A DNA stretch of 64,000 bases. It comes from Toxoplasma gondii ME49 (lineage: Eukaryota; Apicomplexa; Conoidasida; Eucoccidiorida; Sarcocystidae). Of this stretch, positions 57,866-64,000 are shown piece by piece. The stretch lies in the NCBI RefSeq assembly GCF_000006565.2, contig NC_031476.1:3124458-3188457 (forward strand), written 5' to 3'. A program made the position numbers and the translations under genes. Positions within the stretch are counted from its first letter, which is position 1, and each line of letters starts with the position of its first letter. The notes beneath the pieces are model-generated. The model worked only from the letters and a program-made list of their open reading frames with translations, had not been told where the DNA came from and made no database searches.

Positions 57866-59394
57866 ATGGCGAACAGCGGCATCAACTGGCCCGGCCTCTA
57901 TCGATGGTCCATGGAGTACCACGGTGAGGACCGCGAAAGAACTCCAGACACACCAAGAAGGTTGCGTTTCAATGTCTCAACTTCTCCTTCTCGTTGCCTC
58001 CGTCTCGTCCTCACCTTCACCTGGCTGTCTCGGTTTCGTCTTCGTTCGCTGTTTCTTTCTTGCTGCTGTCTTCTGCTTCTCCCCCCATATCCCCTTTCTC
58101 CCCCACAGGCGCCTCTCGACTTGCGCGGTACAGCATCTCGGAGAGCGAGGATCGTTCGCTTGGTTCACTCGCAGGTTGCCTGGCGGCTCCCGACTGCATG
58201 CACGTTTCGTCTTGGACTTTTTTCTGCAGACGGAACGCTGCCGCGCAGCCTGTCCAAAGAGGACTCGGACTTCCTGCAGAATGCAATTCGCGAGGCGATG
58301 CGCCACCAAGAAGATCCTGCGAAAGTCCTCGCCGAGCAGTTGGCCGTGATCGACGGCTTCAACCAAGGAAATTCAAGCATTCGGCGTGAGGTCCCCACAA
58401 ACAGGCTGTCCGTATTTTAATCCTCAGTCCAAATGGTTTTATCTCACGTACCAGTGCACTTTTATCTTCGCTCGAAGTTGCAAGGCGCATCTTCTTCCAC
58501 TATACGTTTCCTTGTGAAGCGTCCATACTCTGTCACCCTATACATTTCTCTTCCTTTCCACGTTCCCTTTCAGTGCGAGGCGCTCTGCTGTTTTTCAACA
58601 TGTCAAGATTCATGACGATCTGCCTGTCTCTTCTACTCTCTTTCGATCTCTCTCTCTCGCTCTCTGCTCTTCTCGTTTTCGCCCTGTCGCTCTTTTCTCT
58701 GAAAGACCTCAAAACGCTCGCGGAGCCTACCGCGTCCTCCCCAAACTCTGCGGTCGTGTCTCCGCTCTTTTCAACATTTTTTCCTTCCTCGTTTCCTTCT
58801 TCTCAGTGCTGCTCCTTCTTGGGCCAGGTCTGTGCGCGCATCTTTTTCTGCGGCTTCTTCTTCGTCTCGCCGCGTCCTCAAAATTCTCCTTTATTTCGAG
58901 TCTTGTCATCTCGACTCTTCGAGACCGTGATTTGTATCAGTGTCTCTCGGTGCGGCCGTCGTCTCTTGTGTCTGTACACTGCGTGGAAACGCGGAGGTAC
59001 GCTTCGGCGTCTCTCTCCAACGTGCATGCGATTCCTCTCCTCGATTTCCTTCTGCAGCTCGCGACCTCCTGGCGGCTCTCGCGGTCATGGAACGCCTCAT
59101 CGACGACTACTCAGAACTCGCTCGAGACTTTGAAAAGTGAGTCTCGCGGCAAATCTAACGCCGGCATTCACCGATGCCCGCGCTGTATCTCCACCTGCGT
59201 TGCGAAGCTCTCGATCCCGTTTCGGACTACCTTTAAATCGCTTGTCTGCATTTGCGATCATGCCGATCTATCTACATCTTTGTCCATGGCGCTCTACCCA
59301 AATCCATATATAATATATATATATATTTATATGATATATGCATATCTGTGGATGTATATATACATAAGATATATATATATATATATATATATAG

Positions 59395-59438
<44 letters not shown>

Positions 59439-59682
59439 CGTACCTATTTTTAAAATTAAAAATGTGTTTCGAACCTCAGTATAAATGCTTGTTCACAAAA
59501 TGGGAGCTGGCCGAAAAAACTTCGAGTATACGTTTTTTTCTCAGATATTGCATTTGATTGGACGACAATGTAGAATCTTTTCTTTAATGAAAAAATCTTC
59601 CTGTAGGTATCTCTATATATTTTTTGAGATGTGTCACTTCACAATATATATATATATATATATATGGAGCAGGTGTGTATGG

Positions 59683-59718
<36 letters not shown>

Positions 59719-62541
59719 AGCAGGTGTGTATGGGTGCATATATATATATATATATATATATATGCTTCTGGCTCATTCGTTTGGTGGCTCCTTCACTCTC
59801 CAGCAACCAGGACGTTGTTTGCTGTCTGTATCGGTTTATATCGCTGCATTGGATCTCTCGTTTTTGAGGCAGGTTGCCGCTGTTGAGCTTTCTGTTTCTG
59901 TTTCTTCGTTTTTTCGTATATGCCATTCTCTCGAATCTCTTTGAGACGCCCTTTGCCTCGTTGCTGTCCCTGCCTCTACGCCGCTCTTTCCTTTGCCAGC
60001 GACCCAGGCTCCGCTGCCCCCTCGGGGAGCGGCGACCTCGATCTCTTTTCCTTTGTCTCGCTCTCCTCGATTCTGTCCTTCCCCTACCGCCAGGTGTTCT
60101 CGCCAGTTTCGGGAGGGAGACAGAGAGGCCCTCTCTCGTGCTCCTTCTCTAGAATCTCCATTCGGTTCCTTCGTTTTGTTCTTCCTTCTCTAGACTAGGC
60201 GCCCTGCAGCCATGCTTGCGGCTGCTCACCACCTGCTCCGCCGTGCATGCGCCGGAAGAGTCTCGCGACCGCCATTCGACGGACGAAGACGACGCGGCCC
60301 TCGCCGTCAAAGTAGTCAAGACTGCACTCACCATTCTCTCCCTCATCGTCGCCAACAATCCCGACGTCCAAGAGGCTGTCTATAAACAGCATGTTAGCAC
60401 TCCTCACCAGACATGCACATCTACATATCTACATAGAATATGTATATATATATATATATATATGTCTATACATACATATGTTTATATATATATATATATA
60501 TGCATGCATCAAACAGGTGCCCGGTCACAGGTATGTACATGTTTGTTAGGTTCAATTAAGAGGGACAATGGTGTAGACATATATATATATATATATATAT
60601 ACATGTATATGTATATCTGTGTCTGTGCTTTTGTGTAGGCGTCTCTCGATAGACGTTGTTCTGGATCTGTACACACCGATGAACGGATGTCTCTTAGCGT
60701 CTGTGTTTGTGTCCTGCGAGTACGCATGCAGATGTTTGAAGACGTTTGGCCAAGTGGTTTCAAAGGTTCTGCTGCGTTGCGTTGTCCACTGCTGCTCGCC
60801 GTTTCTGTCGACGTTGCATGTTCCTGTTTTCCAGGGATTGGCGCTGTTGATGAATTTGCTGAAGGAAGCGCCTGTGAATTCTTCTCTTCGCGTCAAGGCT
60901 CTCACAGCGCTGGCATGTCAGATGCGACACCATCGCCCCTCCGAGCTGGCCTTCGTCACTGCGGGTGGCTTGGCGCTCCTCGTGCATGCAATGCTTTCTC
61001 GAGACGAGAAGGTAAACGTTTCTCGTCCAGAGCCGTCCACTTGAGGCGCAGGTCTCGAGCAGAGGACGTTCCGAGGGTCTCGTCCTCCAGACGCTGTCTG
61101 CTTGACTGAGCGCTGAGCTGGGCAACTCTCGCCGAACTCACTTTCGGCGAAAAACGAAGTGAATCGCTGACACACTTGGGCTGCTTCCCCCCCAACGCGA
61201 GATCCAGACGACCTGGTTGTCTCCGCGTCGAAGGTGAACAAATGGCGAAGCGGTTCGGATTTTGCATGCGGCGCAGCGAAGGACCTCTGTGCGTTTGCCT
61301 GCAGTATCAAGAAAAAGCAGCTTCGCTCACTCGACATCTGCTTCAGGAAGGACTTCTGGCCTTCTCGCAAGTCGAGAAATACGACCTCCCTGGAGCCGTC
61401 GCCGGCTTGCTCGAACGCACCCCCTTCACCAGTAAGGCTCAGCCGCGCGTCACCTTCTTGCACGAACGAAAAGACGCCGACAGACGAACAGAGAAAAAGA
61501 GAGAAGCAAAGAGCGACTGAGAGAGACAACGATGTAAAAAAGAAGGAAGCACAGAAGACAGAAGCAGAGAGAGACAACGAGGTAAAGGAGAAGGAAGCAC
61601 AGAAGAGCGAATCAGAGAGAAGCAGAGAGAGACAACGAGGTAAAGGAGAGAACAGAGATGGGATCAAGACCAGTTGTGGTGGTCGCTGTGTGTCTCGAGT
61701 TGGGGGGCGTTTTTGAGAGGGAAAGCAGTTGAGCTGCATGCCAGCCCTCTGCGCCTCAATGGAAGAGCATCGCAGGTGCCAAGTGAGGAGAAGCAGCAAC
61801 GGTGAGAGGTGGACAGCTGCAGGAGATTCCGCCTGGAGAGACATGGCGAGAACGAAGGGAGAAGATGCGGATTCAAGCGACTGTGACGTCTCACCTTTTT
61901 TTTTCAAGAGGGAAGTGCATGTTTCCGGACGAGGCGTGATGTATCTCACGCTGTTAGCAGCGGCTCAGGGGCAGGAAGTCGACAACAGGAAACCGGACAT
62001 GTAGAACGCAGAGGCGCAAAGGAAGAATGAAACTGTGAAGGGATGTGCTCGCGTTTCTCGCAGATATCCAGTTCGGCGAAACCGTCGTTCAGCTGGCGAT
62101 TGCCCTTCTTCAGCAACATCGGTAGGACAGACAGAACGAAGCAGACAACGAAGGGAGACAGAAGAGGAGGGACCTGGTGGAGACGGCGAGATACAGAGGA
62201 AGATGTCGGGAAGGGGAGGGAGAAGACGCGAACGGGAGAAAGAACGAAGGAGAGCGGGAGAGAAAGAGGGACAGAGCGAAAGAGAGAGAAGCAGAGGAGA
62301 ACGTCGAGACCCGAAGGCGAGTCTGCGGTTCCTGCCGTCTGCGTTTCTGCGGTTCTTTCTCAGCGCAACTATGGCGAAAGGCCCAGTCTTGGCAGGCCTT
62401 CGCCAAACGCTGCTAGACCGACAGCGGGGCTTGAAGGAGATGCTCCGGGAGATGGAGAAGAGAAAAGTCGAGGACTTGTTACCGGAGGACTTCTCAACTC
62501 AGGCTGCCCTCCTTGAAGAAGCGCTTTCGATCGCCAAGTGA
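57866..62541 (+). CDS. Hsp70 nucleotide exchange factor, HspBP1/Fes1 family, eight exons
   Basis: Exons 57866-57923, 58230-58385, 59058-59136, 60194-60392, 60835-61011, 61305-61431, 62064-62121 and 62364-62541 (TGA) join in frame to 343 residues, every junction GT/AG. The N terminus MANSGINWPGLYRWSMEYHD matches the Fes1/HspBP1 opening (W-L-W-S-x-x). Armadillo-like helices follow: ALAVMERLIDDYSELARDFE, LGALQPCLRLLTTCSAV, IVANNPDVQEAVYKQHG, GLALLMNLLKEAPVNSSLRV, KALTALACQMRHHRP, AGGLALLVHAMLSRDEK, LTRHLLQEGLLAFSQ and TVVQLAIALLQQH. The C terminus is an extra charged helix (EMLREMEKRKVEDLLPEDFS). Length fits human HspBP1 (about 360). The family wraps the Hsp70 nucleotide-binding domain and releases ADP in the cytosol. 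Introns carry large (TA)n tracts and a minisatellite in intron 6. Confidence 0.9.
59308..59763. repeat. (TA)n tracts and a TA-flanked duplication in HspBP1 intron 3
   Basis: TA runs at about 59308-59437 (up to about 40 bases uninterrupted) and 59643-59763. In the second, ATGGAGCAGGTGTGTATGG occurs at 59664-59682 and again at 59715-59733, each bounded by TA runs, a 51-base compound repeat. Confidence 0.9.
60436..60612. repeat. (TA)n tracts in HspBP1 intron 4
   Basis: TA runs at about 60438-60505 and 60578-60610. Confidence 0.85.
61519..61655. repeat. Minisatellite in HspBP1 intron 6
   Basis: Units beginning GAGAGACAACGA at 61521, 61569 and 61627 are followed by GTAAA-AGAAGGAAGCACAGAAG-like sequence; spacing is 48 and 58 bases, so the array is degenerate. 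The surrounding intron is purine-rich. Confidence 0.75.
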
Positions 62542-62867
62542 GACGCGCAGCAGACCAGCGCTGCTTCCACTCGTCCTGCATTGCCCGTCTGTTGTTATTT
62601 TTGCGATTCTGTTACGCATGGCCGTGACACAGAGACACAAAGATTTCCTACAAGATCTGTCTTCTACATCTCCCCGTTCGTTCACACTCTTCTCGATTCG
62701 CGCCGCTTGTGTGCTTTCGAGTATCAACAGCTCCCGCTCTGCCTCTGCATCTCTGTGATGGCTTTTGTTCTTCTGTCCCTCTCTGCGGATCGGCCTCTCT
62801 GGCCTCTTCGGATTTCTACGATACATCCGCCAAGGGCTACATACTGGCGTATAGGCGTATACGTAAT

Positions 62868-62951
62868 ACATACATATATATATATATATATTTATATGGA
62901 TATATGCGTAGAGAGAGAGCCAGACAGAGATATGTTATGGATTATATAAAT

Positions 62952-62986
<35 letters not shown>

Positions 62987-62990
62987 GAAT
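62868..62990. repeat. (TA)n tracts
   Basis: TA runs at about 62873-62890 and 62960-62986 lie downstream of the HspBP1 stop. Confidence 0.85.
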
Positions 62991-63751
62991 GTATGTCGAT
63001 TTCTGTTACGGTGTATATGTGTTGTGGCGGAGTGGCGTAGAGAGACGGGGAAGTGAACGACATGTTTTCCTTGGTTTCCTGTTGTTGGCTTCGCTGAGTC
63101 GAGGAAACGGAGAAATGTCAACGCGAAGGAGTTTGACGCTTTGACGGCTCTAGCGTGAAGCATTCTGTGTGGAGGCGAACGGCGCCATTCCTGACAAGTT
63201 GAACAAGCGTAGATGTGCTCGACTGAAGGTGACCATCCGGAACTTTCGCTAAGTGGAAGTTCTTTTTTTCTGCCACCAGACGCCGCTGTGCTTTGCTTGC
63301 GCCTCGGTGTCGTCCCCCGCGTCTCTCCAGGACCAGCGCGCATGGAAACGCGTCTCGCTTGGTCGGGAGGCGCCTGAAAGAGCCTCGCGTTCGTCTTCGT
63401 TTCACCTCGTTTTCTTTGTTTCTTCGCTTCGCCGTTTGTCAGGTTCCCCGGCATGAAACCGGCGGACTCGGGGACGACCGCGGATCGACAAGGCGGCGGG
63501 AAGGCGCCACAGCAAGCCAAGATGCTGGCGATGTGACGTTCTCGACGAAATCCAGGCGCAGTGGATTTTGATCCAAGCTCTTCAGCCTGGGTCGGCTGTG
63601 TCGCGTCGGCTACAGGGTGTGCGTCAGACAAGCTGGAAGAACGTCTTGAAAGCAGTGCTTCTGAGAACAGACTGAAAACCGACTCAGAGTCTTCGACGTC
63701 GGCTGCCCCCCGGTCTCCATCTCTCTGCAAAGAAACCGGGTGGAGGTTCAT
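62951..63751 (-). other. Weak candidate coding exon on the minus strand
   Basis: A minus frame from an ATG at 63751 (MNLHPVSLQRDGDRGAADVE) runs into DSESVFSLFSEALLSRRSSS and Arg/Ser-rich sequence before entering the (TA)n tract, where it codes Ile-Tyr repeats and stops at 62951. The first 70 residues look plausible as protein; the end in a microsatellite does not, so a splice donor before it would be required. No family is recognised, and the gene would start beyond or near the right edge. Confidence 0.25.
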
Positions 63752-64000
63752 GTCCTCCACCCTCCAGGTCAAGCCTCTCGCGCGGCGGCGCTCGAGCTCT
63801 CTCTTTGCCTGGCGGGTGGTGCCTGTGTGACTTCGTTACCGTTCGAGGAGCGAAGAAGAGCGCTTGGCAAGGGGAGACGCCGCGCGGCGCATGCGTGCAG
63901 GCAGACAAACAAGCAGAGCAAGTGCGAGGGAAACGGAGGACAAGACGGTGTCGGCCGTTCAGAGAAAAGACGAGCAGTTCCGCGTTTCGTTTTCACTCGC

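Larger units (their letters stand above)
62542..64000. other. Right-edge interval
   Basis: 3' flank of the HspBP1 gene, TA tracts and the weak minus-strand candidate. No other gene was supported to the end of the window. Confidence 0.4.

Noticed and set aside
1..64000. CRISPR arrays, insertion sequences, prophage or bacterial-type operons
   Set aside because: None seen; repeats present are eukaryotic microsatellites and minisatellites, and genes carry spliceosomal introns.

Overview
The window is nuclear DNA of a coccidian apicomplexan, most likely Toxoplasma gondii or a close relative (Hammondia, Neospora). The evidence: a roughly even base composition, genes cut by 200-2000 base GT-AG introns, starts in a CAAAATGG-like context, many (TA)n microsatellites in introns and spacers, an apicoplast-type bipartite leader on a GroES-like protein, and a small dense-granule-like secretory protein. 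No bacterial operon, insertion sequence, phage, CRISPR array or rRNA was found.

Layout. 0-3.9 kb: 3' end of a gene on + and a cold-shock-domain protein on - split by an 854-base intron. 7-9 kb: a CobW/COG0523 (ZNG/CBWD-like) metallochaperone GTPase on -. 12.6-13.3 kb: a two-helix secretory (dense-granule-like) protein on +. 15.6-17.2 kb: a CorA/Mrs2-type Mg2+ channel on -. 20.8-25.6 kb: an eight-exon double-GroES Cpn20 on +, almost certainly apicoplast-targeted. 27.6-30.7 kb: a six-exon RFC3-type clamp-loader subunit on -. 35.2-41.6 kb: a large WD40 protein on +, 5' end not found. 43.1-45.4 kb: a four-exon SWIB-domain protein with an organelle-like leader on +. 48.8-53.1 kb: a six-exon aldo-keto reductase with a long N-terminal extension on +. 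53.6-55.6 kb: coding-looking segments of one or two unidentified genes. 57.9-62.5 kb: an eight-exon Hsp70 nucleotide exchange factor (HspBP1/Fes1 type) on +. The last kilobase holds a weak candidate exon on -.

The multi-exon models were built by hand from reading-frame phase and GT/AG sites. For Cpn20, RFC3, SWIB, AKR and HspBP1 every junction keeps frame and rebuilds continuous family domains, so those models are strong. The genes do not form one pathway. They are ordinary housekeeping and organelle genes (apicoplast chaperonin, metal and Mg2+ handling, DNA replication, Hsp70 cycling) plus one probable secreted parasite factor.

I did not find a clearly undescribed system. The best leads are a 14-bp palindrome GGTGTACGTACACC present three times, a perfect 15-bp hairpin in Cpn20 intron 1, a His/Cys cluster in the CobW protein, the split and insertion-bearing cold-shock domain, an AT-rich degenerate repeat at 56.3-56.6 kb, and two elements resembling the Toxoplasma TRP-2 promoter motif.
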